From contig JAJAGP010001650.1 in assembly GCA_025084515.1 (NCBI GenBank), forward strand, positions 107,762-171,761: a stretch of DNA of 64,000 bases, given 5' to 3'. Shown here in pieces: positions 37,479-52,000 of this stretch. The stretch's first letter is position 1, and the number at the start of each line of letters is the position of its first letter. The notes under the pieces were generated by a model that saw only the letters and a list, made by a program, of their open reading frames with translations, ran no database searches and was not told the DNA's origin. Position numbers and translations under genes: made by a program. This stretch comes from Ancistrus triradiatus (Eukaryota; Chordata; Actinopteri; Siluriformes; Loricariidae).

Positions 37479-40042
37479 TGTCTCTCCATAGGCGTTCTGG
37501 ACATCTTTGGGTTTGAGGATTTTAAGATGAACAGCTTTGAGCAGTTCTGCATTAATTATGCAAACGAGCAGCTGCAGTATTACTGCAACCAGAACATCTT
37601 CCTGCTGGAACAGGTCAGTTACACACCCACACACACAGACACACACGACTACACAACAGGACGTGAGGAAGGTTGGATGGTGTCGCTGTGTGTTTCAGGA
37701 GGAATATGGGAGAGAGGGGATCTGCTGGACCTCGGTGGATTTCAGCGATAACATCGGCTGTATTAACCTGATCAGTAAGAAACCCACAGGACTGCTCCAC
37801 CTGGTGGACGAAGAGAGCAGGTAAGAAGAGGAGGAGGATTAGGAGGATGATGATGCTCTGGATCAGATCCCTCTAACCCCTGTCCGTGTTTGCAGTCTTC
37901 CTCGTGCTACAGACGACACTCTGCTGGAGAAGCTGAAGCGGCAGCATCAGGACAACCCCTTCTTCGTTCCTACTGCCGTTCTGGAGCAAGCCTTCATCAT
38001 CCAGCATTATGCCGGCAAGGTCAAATACCAGATCAAGGTCAGGAGAACATGCTCAAGTACAGTAATAGAGTGCTTATGAGAAAAACTGAAAGTACCATCT
38101 CATTCATAGCAGTATTTATGATTAATAAACAATCACCAGACGTTGAGATGCGTTTATGCAGATATTAAAAATACAAAAGAATACAACTGAAAGAGAAGCA
38201 AATTAATTACAGATATATAAGACATGAAAATAAAAAATACAAATATTACTAAGTATTTAAAAAATACAGATGTACAAATATAAAAAAAATTGAAATGTGT
38301 GAATAAAATGTATTTAATTTATATGTATTCATTAATTTAGAAATTTTTTTTAGAAATATATTCAAATAATGGACAAGTAAATAAATCTAAAATTTAGATA
38401 CCTTTAATACAGTATTTTAAATAAATAAGTAACTGAAATTCAGATACTTGCGATATATTTAAGAAATAAATTAATGAATAAATTAAAGTTGAAATGTATT
38501 AATAAAAATGTATTGAGGATGAATAAATAAAGAAAAGTAGATATATAATTACATATACAGTAAGTTCTAAAAAATAATTACATTAAATTGACATGCATTA
38601 ATGACAAATCATTTATTTGGTGAATAAATGATTGTGGACTGTGGTAGCCTAGCGCTTAAGGTACTGGACTATGGACCAAAAGGTCCAGGGTTCAAATCCC
38701 ATCTCTGCCAAGCTGCCACTGTTGGGTAAATGTAATGTAAATGAATGGAAACTAAATGAATGAATAAGGACTGTGGTGACTCTTTCGATAAGGCACTGGC
38801 CTATGGACCAGAACGGTTCAAATCCCACCTCTGCTAAGCTGCCATTGTTGGGTCCTTGAGCAGGATCCTTAACCCGCATTGTATCAGATGTCACTTTAGA
38901 GCTTCTGCAAATGTAAATGAATGAATAAGTAAATCAGCCTGATGTTGAGGTGCATTGATTGTACTGTTGATTAAACATCTGTAGGATTTCAGAGCCAAAA
39001 ACACAGACCATGTGAGGCCCGATCTCGTGGCTCTGCTCCGCAGCAGTGAGTGCGGGTATCTCCGGCAGCTGATTGGCTCTCATCCGGTGGCGGTGTTCAG
39101 GTGGGGAATCCTTAGGGCCACCCTACGAGCCATGAACACCTTTAAGAAGGCGGGACACAAATACGCCTCAGAACACCCAGGTATCTTTAATTCGGTCTAG
39201 AAGAAAGTCTGATTCGGTTCTGTTCATCAGCAGGACATGAGCACCAGCAGCTTCTTTGTCTGTGACAGTTTGTTTTGATTGATTGATTTTTATTTAGAGT
39301 CGATCAAGAGATATACCAGACGTTCTCTGAGTGACATGAAGAGGCAGAGCTCTGCCGTTGGACGACTGATGAGGTGAAGTTTTTTCCATTTTCTTTTTGT
39401 GAAAATGTAAACCCTGAATTTTTATTCTGAATGCATTTTTTTAAACCAGAGAGACAGAAAATAAATCAGAAAAACAGGCAGATATGGAAAAGGATGAAAC
39501 CTGAAAATTGATACTGAAAAATCTCTTTTAAAAAACCCTACAACTGATTTTTCCAACAAATAACAAAATGCATGAAATGATGGCATTATGAATTATGTTC
39601 CTATTTTTTTTTCTAAAACAGAAATTGATATCCAATGAAAAAACAGGCTGTTGGGATAAAAACTATTTAAGATGCTATAAGCAAAAAATTGAAATTGGAT
39701 ACATTGATAAAAGACTACAAAAACAGAAAAGTGAAATTTAAGTAATAAGTTTTATAAGTTTGTTTGTTTGTTTGTTTGTTTGTTTGTTTGTTTTGGGGTG
39801 TGTAGCCAGCGCTCGCTGATCGACTTCTCCTTCGACCGGTCAGAAGAAAACCCTCTGGAGGTTTTGGAGGATATCTTTGCTACTTACGAAAACAAAAAGT
39901 ACAGCAGTTAAAATACATAAAAGTTCTTTTTATTTCACGTACGCAGATATTGGACATAATGTTTCGGTGTTTGATCTATTTTTGTTTTATTAGGAACAAC
40001 CGATCAAGTCGGAACAAGCAGCTCATACCAAAGGTAACGATG

Positions 40043-40076
<34 letters not shown>

Positions 40077-43000
40077 TGAATTAGCACGATCACTGATGAC
40101 GAAGCGTTAGTTAACCCTTCGCTGGTTTTCGCTGTGGGTGTAGAACCTGATGGATTGCCGCTCCCTGAAGCTGATCGTGGATTTAAATCTGCACAGTCAC
40201 GACGCCCGAGCTTTGTTACACCTCCATAAGAAGAAGAAAACCCCGAGCATTAGTGCCCAGTTCCAGGTAGCTCCACCTTCAGCTCTAACTTTGTCTTCCA
40301 CCTCCACATTTCACTGTCACCTCCACCTTCAGCTCTGCCCATCTGCCTTCACCTTTATCCCTACTTCCACCTTCAGCTCCACCCTAAATACAGCACTCCC
40401 TTAACTTTTGTCTTCACCTCCTCCCCTCATTGTTCTCCACTTTTACTTTCACTTTCACTTTTCACACCTTCACCGTCTTACCCCTACCTCCAATTGCTTG
40501 TCCACCTTTACCTCCACCTGTTCCTTCACATTGCCCTCCACATTCATTTCATCTTCACCTTTACCTTGATTGTTCTTGATTTCTATTTCAAATATTACGT
40601 TTTTAGACTTCCTCTAAGAAATGGATTCCTTCATTCTGACCCCTGACCCATTTGACTTTTTTGCTTATTTTCACTTGCTGATTTGTTTTGTTTTTGTTTA
40701 AGTATTGTGTTTCTGTTCTATCTGCGGCTGATTATATTATTTGCAGAAATTTGAATTTTTTGTCAGTTATTGTCATCGGTCCGATATTAGAATTTTAGCC
40801 GATTTTAAAACTGATATTTTTTAATATTAATATGTATTTGGTGTTTCTGCTGTTGATGCTGAATATGTGACGTAGCTGACCATGTGGTTATGATTGCAGT
40901 TCTCATTCATAAGCCTTGTACACTTAATTGTTCTTGTTGCTGCCTGAACCAATTCAATACTAAACATAGATCATAAACTTTTGAAAGGATGTTAAAAATA
41001 TGTAATGCACTGAAACCATTTTTCCTTTTGATTTTTTTTTTTTTTTTTTTTAATGCTTAATATTTTTGTCTTTCTAGTGTTTCATGCTTCTTTCTTTCTT
41101 TACTAAGTTATTGTTCTTGTTTCTGTCTTTTTTCTTCACCCTTTTCTGTTATTAGGTTTTGCTATTTTCTTTTTTCTTTTCATTCTCCTTTTTGACATTT
41201 TTCCGTACATTCCTTTATCTTTACCAATTTTCCTTCATTCCTTCTTTTTTTCACTTTCTATCTTTCTTGTTTTCTCAATTTTTCTTTCATATTTTCTCCT
41301 TCCATTTAACATTCTTTAGTTTTCCTTTATTACCCTTTTATTTACCATTTTCTTTAGTTTCTGTCTCTTCATTTATTTAATGTTTTCTTTTTCTTTCTGT
41401 TTTGTTCCTTTCTCTGAATTCATTTATTAGATTCTAGCCAGCTCCTTCACCCTACTTCTTTGTTCATTTTTAGTTTGTTTTATTTCTTTCTTTTTGCTTT
41501 TTTGTGTTTTCCTTTATCCTTTTCTGCATATTTCTTTGTAATGACTTTCTTTACTTTTCCCCACCATTTTAAATGATATTTGTTTTAAATGTTTGTCCTT
41601 GCCAGTTTTGCTTTCTCGTCCTTTTCCTCCCTTCCTTCTTTCTCTTCCTTTCTCTTCCTCACTCGGAGCCGTGTAGTCTTGGCAGACGTTTGTCCCTTCC
41701 AGATATGCTTTGTTGAAACAAACCTTGTGCAGAAGTTTTGGCCCCCCGCCATCTATAAGATGTGTGATGATTAACCTGAGTGTCTGCTGAGCTATAAATG
41801 TTTGGCTGCTGCCGGTTTAATGGAGCTCGATGGATAAATCAATACTGCTGTTCCTCAGACGTCTCTGCTGAAGCTTCTGGAGACGCTGAAGAAAGCCGAG
41901 CCCTTCTTCGTCCGCTGCATCCGGTCCAACGCTGAGAAGGTACGGGCCGCGCTAACACCACGCTAACGCCGGCTCAGCCGATGGCGCCTTTAATCCTGAT
42001 CTGATTTGGTCTGTATCGTGTAGAAAGAGATGCAGTTCGACGAAGAGCTCGTTCTGCGGCAGCTCCGGTACACGGGCATGCTGGAGACGGTGCGCATCAA
42101 GAGATCCGGCTATGGAGTGAAGTTCACCTTTAAGGTACCATTTATTCTTCTGATGTATCATTTAAATTGTTTTCATTTGGGTTTTTAGATATGAAATGGT
42201 TGCAGTTGTATTTTTAGATAGTAGTTTTCTAGTAAGGAAATCTTTCTTAGGGCTTTCCTGTTTATTGTCGACGTTAAAGTTGCTTTTTTTTCACTGTTTT
42301 TGTTGGTTTTCTTTTTTCCCTTTTCATATCTTGCGTTTTCACTTTTTTGTCTAAATAGTTCTCTCGTTTTCTTAATAATTTGGCTTTTTTATTTTATTGT
42401 AGGTTTTTGTTATTGTCTGTATTTTATTCTACTTTCTTTATTTATTTATTTTAAACATTTTAACCCTAGGTCTTTTGTTGCTTTTTAACTGTGTATAATC
42501 TCTGTTATAAGTTTATGTTCCATCCATTTAATTTTTATTTTGTTCTCAGTTGAAGTTGGATTTTTCTCATGTTTTATTTCATTATTTATGTTATTTTTTT
42601 GTGTGTGTGTCATAAGCCTTGTTTTTTATCATTTTTCTTATTTTGTAGGGTTCTTTTGGTTGTTAGAGGTTTTTATATATTTTTGTTTATCTCCGGGTAA
42701 TTTTGCTTTGCCTAGAAATTTTATTTTATATCACTTCTTTATTATTTTTCATCATTAAAATTGTTCTTTTATATTTCTGTTTTTTTTTTTTTTAACATTA
42801 AAGTATTCTTGCTTTTCCTTACCTTATATAGTTTATATTTTCTGTATTGTTTTTGCTCTGTATTTATTTACATATTATTTATTAAATTGTTTCGTTTTGT
42901 TTATTTTTGATTTTGCTAGGAGTTTATGGATGAATTCCGGATCCTGCTTCCGAGGAACTGTTCTTCACCTCGGAGCGACATTGCTGAGCTGCTGCATAAA

Positions 43001-46000
43001 ATCGGGATGGACGAGAAAAGTTTCCAGATTGGCAGGACCAAGGTCCGCTTCGTCACTTTCAGCAGGGCTTCACTCACACTTCAGCTTTAACAGTCGTTCG
43101 CTCTGTTTGGTTTCAGGTGTTTCTGAAGGAGGCCGAGCGTCAGGTCTTACAGGAAACGCTTCATCGAGAGGTGAAGCGCCGGATCCTGATTCTACAGCGC
43201 TGGTTCCGGGCGTGTCTCGCTCGCAGAAACTTCCTGATGAAGAAGAGCGCCATCATCTCTGTACAGGTACGAGGCTCCTCAGGGCTCTGCTTCTGGCTGC
43301 AGGGGCAGCGGGCGTGGTCGCGGGGTGCTAACGCATGTTCTGCTGTCCGTTGCAGAGGTCATGGCGCACTTATCGGGCCTCCCTGAGGTTCACAGCTGCT
43401 CTGGTGATCCAGAAAGCATGGAGAGAATCTCACGAGAGAGCAGAGTATTTACGCCAAATGGAGAGTCTGAGCAACCTGCAGCAGCTCCACAGGAAGAGGT
43501 GGGACCTCATGGTCTGAAATGGCTTATTTTTGGGGGGTTTTTTAAGAAAATTGTGTTAACCTTTCTGTTTTTGAAAAGCTTTTTTTATTTGCTTTTAATA
43601 TTTTCTTTTCTGAAATCTGCTTTCTTAGGCATTCATAAGATAAATCATGTAACAACAACACAGTAAAACTGTTTTGCTTTCAATTTTACCCATTTTTAGC
43701 CACTAAATACACTAAGTATTTAGTCAGCCACTGATTGCGCAAGTTCTCCTACTTAGAAAGATGAGAGAGGTCTGTAATTTTCATCATAGGTACACTTCAA
43801 CTATGAGAGACAAAATGAGGAAAAACATCCAGGAAATCACAATGTAGGATTTTTAAAGCATTTAATTGTAAATTATGGTGAAAAATAAGTATTTGGTCAA
43901 TAACAAAAGTTCAACTCAATACTTTGTAACATAAACCTTTGTTGGCAATGACAGAGGTCAAAACGTTTCCTGTAAGTCTTCACCAGGTTGGCACACACTG
44001 TAGCTGGTATTTTGGCCCATTCCTCCATGCAGATCTCCTCTAGAGCAGTGATGTTTTTGGGGCAACACGGACTTTCAACTCCCTCCACACATTTTTCTAT
44101 GGGGTTGAGGTCTGGGGGACTGGCTAGGCCACTTGAAAAATGCTTTTTAACGGAGCCACTCTCATTCATTGCCCGAGCGGTGGTGTTTGGGGATCATTGT
44201 CATGCTGGAAGACCCAGCCACGTTCCATCTTCAATGCTCTCACTGATGAAGGAGGTTTTTGGCTTAAAATCTCCACGATACATGGCCCCGTCATTCTTTC
44301 CTTAATACGGGTCCGTCGTCCTGTCCCCTCTGCCAGAAAAACAGCCCCCAAAGCATGATGTTTCCACCCCCATGCTTCACAGTAGGTATGGTGTTTCTTG
44401 GGATGCAACTCAACATTCTTCTTCCTCCAAACATGACGAGTTGAGTTTTGACCAAAAAGTTCTATTTTGGTTTCATCTGACCACCATGATATTCTCCCCC
44501 AATCCTCTTCTGGATCATCCCATATGCTCTCTGGCAAACTTCAGACGGGCCTGGACATGTACTGGCTTAAGCAGGGGGGGGACTTGCAGGCACTGCAGGA
44601 TCTGAGTCCCTCACGACGTAGCTTACTGATGGTAGCCTTGTTACTTTGGTCCCAGCTCTCTGCAGGTCAATTCATCAGGTCCCTCCGTGTAGTTTCTGGA
44701 TTTTTTGCTCACCGTTCTCATGATCATTTTGACCCCCACGGGATGTGATCTTGCGTCGGGCTCCAAATCGAGGGAGATTATCAATGGTCTGTATGTCTTT
44801 CAATTGCTCCACAGTTGATTTATTCACACCACACCTGCTTGCCTATTGTAGATTTCACATCTTCATCACTCTTCCTAGCCTGTGGTGCCTGCCTGCTTCC
44901 TACCTAAGCATCCTGGTGGGCAGTCTATATCACTTTTCTTTTTCTACTTTTCTTCCTCCTTTTTTTTCCTTCCGCCCCCTCCCCCCGTTTTGCCACTCCT
45001 CTCTTTCATGCGGAGTGAGAAAAGGAAGCAACAGCTCTTTGGTCTTGTCCATGGTTGAGTTTGGAGGTCTGACTGTTTGAGGGTGTGGACAGGTGTCTTT
45101 TATAGAGAAACGAGGGGGGGGGGGTCAAACCGGTTCCATTAATACAAGGTAATGAGTGGGAGGACAGAGAGCTTCTTAAAGAAGTTACAGGTCTGTGAGA
45201 GCCAGAAATCTTTGCTTGTTTGTGGGTGACAAAATACTTATTTTCCTCCATGATTTACAATTAAATTCTTTAAAAATCCTACAATGTGATTTCCTGGATG
45301 TTTTTTTAAATTTTGTCTCTCATAGTTGAAGTGTACCTATGATGAAAATTACAGACCTCTCTCATCTTTCTAAGTAGGAGAACTTGCACAATCAGTGGGT
45401 GACTAAATACTTTTTTTGCCCCACTGTATTTTATATTTTGCTTTAGATTTTTTTTTTGCACCATTTGCTCTGTCAAAACTCGTTTTGATTCTTTTATTTG
45501 TTTGCTTTCAAGTGTTTGTTTGTTAAACAGATTTTTATTTATTTATTTTTTTTTTACGAAAATTTTTCTACTGTTACAAAAATGTCCTTTGTTGGGTTTT
45601 TTTGTTTGTTTTTGTGAGTAATTCTATGATGCATTTAGGCTGTATTAGGGATGTATAGGAATTGAGTGTGTGAACTGAAACGGGACCGATCAGGTGAACG
45701 CTCTGCTGACTTTCTCATTTTGTTTCGTAGACCGTTGCAGGAACAGCGGGTCAGTAAAGCAGAGGAGAGCAAGACAGAAATCACAGCGCTCCCTCGTGGT
45801 AAGAATAAGCCATTACCACCCATCCCAACTCCATCTCCGAAAGAGAATGGAAGCCTGAAGCCCCTGCAAAATGAGAGGCAGACCTTCATCACCCCTGTTC
45901 CTGCTCCTGTTCCTGTTCCTGCTCCTGCTCCTTCTCCGGCTCCTGCTTCTGCTCAATCTCGTGGTCCGGTTCCGGCTCCATCTCCGGCTCGCCCCGACTC

Positions 46001-49000
46001 TCATGTAGAGTCCAGTCCCAAATCAGAGTCCGGGTCGAGCCCACAGACGTTGCATCGCTCAAAACCATCCGACATGAAGGGGAAAGTGGAGAAGTGGAGG
46101 GAACGACGGAGTGAAGTAATGATTCAGGACAGCACCGATATCAAGAACCTGAAGCTCAATGACTTAAAGTAAGAACCTGGGCCACACTACCTACTGACTT
46201 ATAATAACAATAATACTAATAACATTCATACTAACAATATATGTTTTTTTAGAATTATTATTAGTGTCATTATATATTTTAAGTGTTTTTTTTAAATAAT
46301 AACATTTTGCCTTTTTGTTTATTACATAATACTGCAACTTTATTGTTAAAATAACATGCTTGCATTCTTTGCTTTAGAAAACTATTTATTTTAGTGTTTT
46401 TTCTTTACCTTCTGAAAGGTTATTTTTCATTAAAAAAAAAAAAACAATTCCATTATTTCTTTCATACAAGATGCTTTTATTTAGTTATCAGGTACTCTTA
46501 TTTATTTTGCAAATTTAGTGGGGTTTTTTTTTTTGTGTGTGTTTTTTTTTTAAATAGTTCTCTCTTTGTTTTGCTTTTAAGAAAACAATGTTGTCTGTTT
46601 TTTGCTTTTTTTATGTTTTTGTTCCCATTTTTGTCATTGCTTTCAGTAAAAATCAGTGTTAAATTTTATTGAAAGACATCTTCTTTTTTATTTTTTTTTT
46701 TATTTTTTTTTTTTGCAGTACTATGCCATATTTATTTCTTTCCAAAGAAAGACTGCTTTTTTCATTCTGCGTTAGCTACTGTTGCCAGACAATTCCTTCT
46801 TATGGTTTCCTAAAGTGTTTTAGCTTTCAATATTTCAAGCTTTTTTTTTTTAGCTTTTTAATATTTCAAGTTTGGGTGTTTTGTCTTTTATACTTCTGAA
46901 AAAAAAAACATTTCCTTTGTCTTGTCTTCCTTTGTACCTTGTATAAAGTACATTTGTCTTTTACACGTATTTTTTTTATTAATTTTTTTTAAAGATTTAT
47001 TTGCACAGAGTGCCACATTACACCGAGTAAACACAGTAGTTTAGCTGTATATTTAAATGTGTTTTTGTTTCTCAGGAGTCGTGGAATCTCTATGTCGTTG
47101 GATAATTTGACCACCCTGAGCTCGTCTGAGTCGGATGGCTCGTCTCCATCTCACCCTGAGGTACTGCATGTCAGTGGAACGCATGTATTAGCGTGGATAT
47201 GTAATTCATGCATAACGTCAGTGTTTTTATTTATGAGCCTACAGGTGAACACGAGATATTTCTGCCTTATTTTTTGAAATCTCTTTCTGGCCCAGTTCAT
47301 GAATTTTCAGATCGCAAGAATGGGCGAACGTTGTGTGGTGCCGCATTAAAAGTGTGTAAAAGACAGACTTATGATGTTAACGTTACATTCTCAGTTCAGT
47401 TTTACCTGCTGCTACTTCAGTCCTCCGAGGTATTTGCCATCGTTCTTCCTTATATGGTCGTGTCCGACTAAGGATTGTGAGATCTTTTTGGGAAACGTAG
47501 GTGACGATACGTAGACGTAAACATTCGAGGCACAAGCCCCGATTGGCTCACGCTCGCAGCGGCCTCATGCTACAGAGCAGAGACAACGCTGATGTGGAGT
47601 ACTGGAGCTTCCCTCTGCCTCCCATCAGCCCTAGCGGCGCCTCGTTTCGGGTCAGCGCCCCCATGGTGCTGGACAGATCCCAGGTGAATCAAAACGTCCA
47701 ATAAATCACTGGAAAATCACTTTCTGTACAGCTTGTGCTTTTAAAGCACCATTACGAAGTGTCAGAGAAAACTGTAAAGGTGCCAAAACTTTTGCACACG
47801 CCAGATTGGTATCATGCAAAAAATGCGCAAAGAACCTTTAAGGGTTCCCGTAGTGGAACAGACCCAAAAACAATACTGAGTGCAAGCTAGAAACTTCTTG
47901 AATGGACTCTTTGTGGTTGTGGTTAATAAGAAGCCAGAGGGATTTTAAGAAACCATATTGAGGGTTGCCCTTAGAAAGACATTTTGGGCTCTACAGGAGA
48001 GGTTCTAGGACAAACTATCACTAAGTTGCAAGTAAAACTCACTGGGATTGTGAGGAGCCGTGCTGATTTTGAGGAACATATGTAGAATGATCTGTAGAAC
48101 CTTTATGGGTTTGCATAGTGGAACCTGTTCTGGATTTAGCCAACATTATTTAAATTTTTTATTGGGGAAAATTAACGTTGGAAAAGACATAAAAAATAAT
48201 GAAAAATGAATATGAAGAAAAAGGAGTTTGAAAGGAGGAAAAATTAATGAGAAAATAGGAGGAGTCAAGCAAACCACAAAATGAGAAAATGTTAGCAATT
48301 TATAGTGAATAAAAAAACTAAATGGAGGGAAAAAATGATGTGGAAAGGACGGAAGATGATGGGGAAGATGGAAGAGAGATTAAAAAAAAGAATGGTGAAT
48401 AAAATGAATGAAGAAAATAAATACACTGAAGCAACAGGGATGTAATGAAAATGTTTAAAATGGAAAAAGAAAAAAGATGCATGTCAAGAAGCAAACAAGG
48501 AAAGGATGAGTAAAAGGGAAAAAGAAAGAAATTAAAAAAGAAGAGACAAAATAAAAGAAGGGAAACTATGAAGGAAAAAAAAAGAAATGAAACGATGACA
48601 AAAAGAAAGTAAGAAGACAAATGCAGTATAGAATAGAATTAAAGGCTGAAAGAAATAAAAGAAAAATTACAAAGAATTAAACGGTGAGAGGAAGGAAGGA
48701 AGGAAGGAAGGAAGGACACAACGAGAAAAGAAAAAAAGAATAGAAAGGAAGACAAAGGATGGAAAAAGTAAAGTAAGACAAAAATGGAGACCTGAAAAAG
48801 AAGACAAAATGAAAATGTACGAGATGCAGTTAAAACGGGGAAATCCAGAAAAAGGACACGAGGAATGACGAAATGGCAATAAAATGTCATACAACATGAA
48901 ATCAAACTTGTAAAAACCAGCTATAAAGATATAGCAGGCAAAAAAACACAAAAATCAAAAATAACACAAAAATACTCGTATATTAACCAATAATATGAAA

Positions 49001-52000
49001 CCTTGTGTAAACTTCGTACTTACTGAGAACTGTAATAACTTTTTAAGCGAATACTTTTTGATGATCTGTAGCACTAAAGTCGCGCAGGCTGTACAGAAGG
49101 TGTGTTTTCCTGCAGTGTCAGACGGTGCATGAGCTGTACGGTTCTAACCTCCAACTGCAATCTGGAACATTCTGCTCAACATGGCTGCTGGTTCTTCTTT
49201 TTTCTGTGTCTTTAAGCCATTGCTTGTTTTGTTTGGTTTTCTTAGAGCCATTTCGGTACGAACATGAGCTGAATCAATTAAATAAGTTACACATTAGCTA
49301 CTAAACAAGCATGCTATCTAGCATAAGGACTAGCTAACACATTATGTAAATAGTAAAAAAAACACTGTTAGCATGTTTGCTACTAAACACTCTCACTAGT
49401 ATTCGCAGTAGCTTTGGGATTAAATGAGAATTGTCATGTTTGCTGCTAACAAAGCGGCTAATTACATAGTGATCATTGTACTTAGCAAATCATGCTAGTC
49501 ATGGTACACGCTTCCTACAGCTGCTTTCAAATGTCACACGATATAGTTAGCCGAGCCGTAATGTGAGCTATTCACTAGAACCGGAGTTGCAAATCAGCCT
49601 CAGAACATGACAGCTTTTTAGCATATTGGCTAGCTATCATGCTATCTAACTAGGAAAAACGGATTAGCATACCTATTAGGCAACCTGGCTAGTGTTCACT
49701 GTAGCGTGGTGCTTAATTAGCTAGTTATGTAGCAGTAATGTTAGGTAAAAATCCTGCCAGTTATAATACTATATGATTAGCACAGTAAATTTTACCAAGC
49801 TAGCTAGTTAGCAGGTCAGATGTAAAATCTAACATTTATGACAAAGGAAAGAAGCTAACTATCACACAATCAAACTAGAAAAACCGATTATTAGCATTCT
49901 TATTGTTAAGCTTTCTAGCTAGCTTTCACAGAGCCACTGTCCATGATTCGTCAGCTACAGTAGTTGTGCAGCAAATATGCTAGTTACCATGATGTGACAT
50001 GACAGTAGCTTTTAACCAAGCTAGCCATTTAGCTTCGGACTACCTAGGAGTATTATCACGCGAGAAATTATATTGTAAATAAAAGATGATAAATCTAAGG
50101 AAAAAGGAGAAACGGAAAAACGCATGAAAGGAATGAAGGAAGGACAAAATGTTATCTATGTGAAAGGAGGAAAATAATGGATAAATAACAAGAATTGATA
50201 TTCGTTATGTTCAATATTTTCTGTCGTGCAAATGAAGCTTTTTACTCGGCGCATGTTTTTCTTGAAGCATGGACAGTTTTTGGGAAGCAGAACATTTGGG
50301 CTTTGGCTGTTTTTACTTTTGTGCATCTGGATTAACGTGGCTGCTAAAAGGAAAACTTTTTTTTTTCTGCTTTTCTTTAATGTGGGTTCAATCTTTTTTG
50401 TTTTACTGTGATTTTTATTTTAGTTTCCTGCAGAATTAGATGGAGCTCAAATGAGCTTGAAAAGACAGACTGAAGTCATACAACCACAAGGCCCTCAAGA
50501 AAAGTGAGTAAACTCAACAATGAATCTTCTTTGTTTTTTTGGCACCAGAATGAAAAAGGGGAAAACATTTCAAACGAAGTAAAAAAAGAATGAAAAATTA
50601 AGATAGGAAACCAGAAGAAAGGCTAAAGAAAGAAAAGCAAAATGATGAAAAACGTAAGAAGAAGGGAGTGGGATAAAAGGAGCAAAATGGGGGGGGAAAA
50701 ACAGCTTAAAAATTGCTGAGAAAACAGGTGGAGTCAAGAAAAAGGGTAAAGGGGAACTAGAGAATGAATTAATAAAAAATGAAAGCAAAGTAAATAAAGA
50801 GAATGCATCGCTCTATCCAGGACTCCTGCATGATGTCACTTTTTTTTGTTTCAATTTTTTTTTTTTAGAGGTGGATTTTTTAATCGTTATTTGAAGAAAA
50901 AGCGCTCGACACCTCAGGATGGAAATTTGACGTTGGTGAAGTCGCTTGGAGAAAAGGAAGAAGGTGAAGTGAACTTTTCTTTTGTTTTTTTTTTATGTTT
51001 TTCTGAAAGTTTATCATAATGACATGTTTGGACAGCAAACAGAAAAATACAGAAAAAAGAGAAAGAAAAGAACGTTTTAAAAACGTGAGTCAGAAGGAAA
51101 GTTAAAGCAAGGATAGTCAGTGAAAGCAAAAAGGAAAAAAAGACAAGAAGGGAGTAAAATGAAGGAAAGCATGCAGAAAGAATGGATGTGAAAGAACTAA
51201 ATGACCACAAAAAGAAAAAAGAAATAAAAATGACAAATAAAAAAGAAAATAATACAGAATGGAATCTTGTTTGTTGGTTCTTTTGTTCTTTCTCTCGTCC
51301 ATTCATTATTTAGTTCATTGTTTCTTTTATTAGTTATTTCGTTCTTTTGTGTTTGTTCCTACTTTCATTCTTTTTGTTTGTTCGTTTCTTTTTCGTCTGT
51401 TCGATTGTTCGTTCCTTCATTGTTCTTCTTTCATCCTTTCTTTCGTGCATTCTTTCGACATTCAAACGAACGCATGAAAAGGAGAAAAGGAATTAACAAA
51501 AAAGATCTGTGTACAAGGGAGTAAAGAAATAAAGAAACAAAACAGAAAAGGAAGGAATGGAAGGATGGGAAAGTAAAACTCAACAGAGAACAGAAAAAGA
51601 AATGGCTGTAATGTCATAATATTTCTGGTCATTTTTGTTTTATTTATTTATTTATTTATTTATTTATTTTTGTAGATAAGAGTCCTCAGTCTTGCTCACC
51701 GATCTCTTTGACTCCGTTGACTCTGGCAAAGCGGAAGCGCAGTATCAGGATCAGTCGTGGAACCCGGCTTCCGGATCAGCGGACCGGCTCATTGGAGCGT
51801 CAGATCACTGACGCTGCAGAGCTCAGACACCTGGACGAGTTCCTGGGAAACCAGGTGTGTTTGTGCTGAGAGACGGGATGTGTCCTAATCCACACACTCA
51901 TGCACTCTCCTTCACTTCCCCTTAGACACTTTCAAATAAGGAGAAACAAAAAAGACAGAAGAATGAGAAAGGAAAACGAAAATGGAGAAGGCCAGAAGAA

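Noticed and set aside
38640..38720. tRNA gene
   Set aside because: A and B boxes are present but no complete acceptor stem; followed by a SINE body and a second copy, so it is a SINE.
47208..47471. 87-residue open frame between myo9b exons 24 and 25
   Set aside because: No acceptor/donor pair with correct phase and no similarity to the myosin tail; direct joining of 47160 to 47501 keeps the frame.
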